A stretch of 64,000 nt of DNA from positions 1 to 64,000 of the forward strand of contig JAPLDJ010000005.1 in NCBI GenBank assembly GCA_026391805.1. Direction: 5' to 3'. The DNA comes from Bacteroidota bacterium (GTDB lineage: Bacteria; Bacteroidota; Bacteroidia; Bacteroidales; FEN-979). The notes beneath the pieces were generated by a model. That model worked only from the letters and a program-made list of their open reading frames with translations, had not been told where the DNA came from and made no database searches. Each line of letters starts with the position of its first letter. The first letter of the stretch is position 1. The position numbers were made by a program, and so were the translations under genes. This document shows, in pieces, positions 63,923-64,000 of the stretch.

Positions 63923-64000
63923 AATCCCCTGAAGCAAAAATTTTTATCTATTCTTTTTCGTTGTTCCTTTAATCCTTAATTTTGCACTATCCTTTCAGAA

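Noticed and set aside
63553-63937. Two overlapping minus-strand ORFs sharing PRSGYISITVDxxHG
   Set aside because: They are translations of the repeated three-hairpin module; no start signals or codon bias, and the repeated peptide is explained by the DNA repeat.

Overview
The window looks like a chromosomal segment of a Bacteroidota (probably Bacteroidales-like) genome. The basis is two T9SS C-terminal sorting-domain proteins, PorQ, DUF3276/DUF5683/DUF4159 genes, the yajC-ybbR-coaE block and TAnnTTTG promoters. About 58 credible CDS are mostly housekeeping (rsmE, nusB, parAB, dapB, lepB, ftsK, miaA, cca, rpsA, ychF, rlmD, aroK, coaE, mqnA, yidC, pyrG). Accessory or metabolic blocks are an Hdr-like Fe-S cluster (hdrC-hdrB-hdrA/qmoA-hdrC-hdrD/E), an ORF6N + HicBA patch, an isocitrate dehydrogenase / degenerate-HD protein / fused aconitase-like operon, a DUF1338 (HglS-like) + D-2-hydroxyglutarate-dehydrogenase-like block, separate hypB and hydE genes, and a three-gene surface operon. 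The most unusual signal is non-coding. (i) There are more than 20 quasi-tandem arrays of 7-, 8- or 9-bp units with many different unit sequences. They repeatedly abut or contain gene stop codons, often occur as inverted pairs, and one lies in frame inside a CDS linker. (ii) Tandem CATTATTGT-hairpin elements with compensatory stem changes sit just upstream of both hydrogenase-maturation genes, hypB and hydE. (iii) A three-hairpin module near the right end has co-varying stems. (iv) A CCTGCC palindrome is nested at the same junction in two separate CTGTGTAAT arrays. No tRNA, rRNA or CRISPR was found. All calls are by eye, with no database search.
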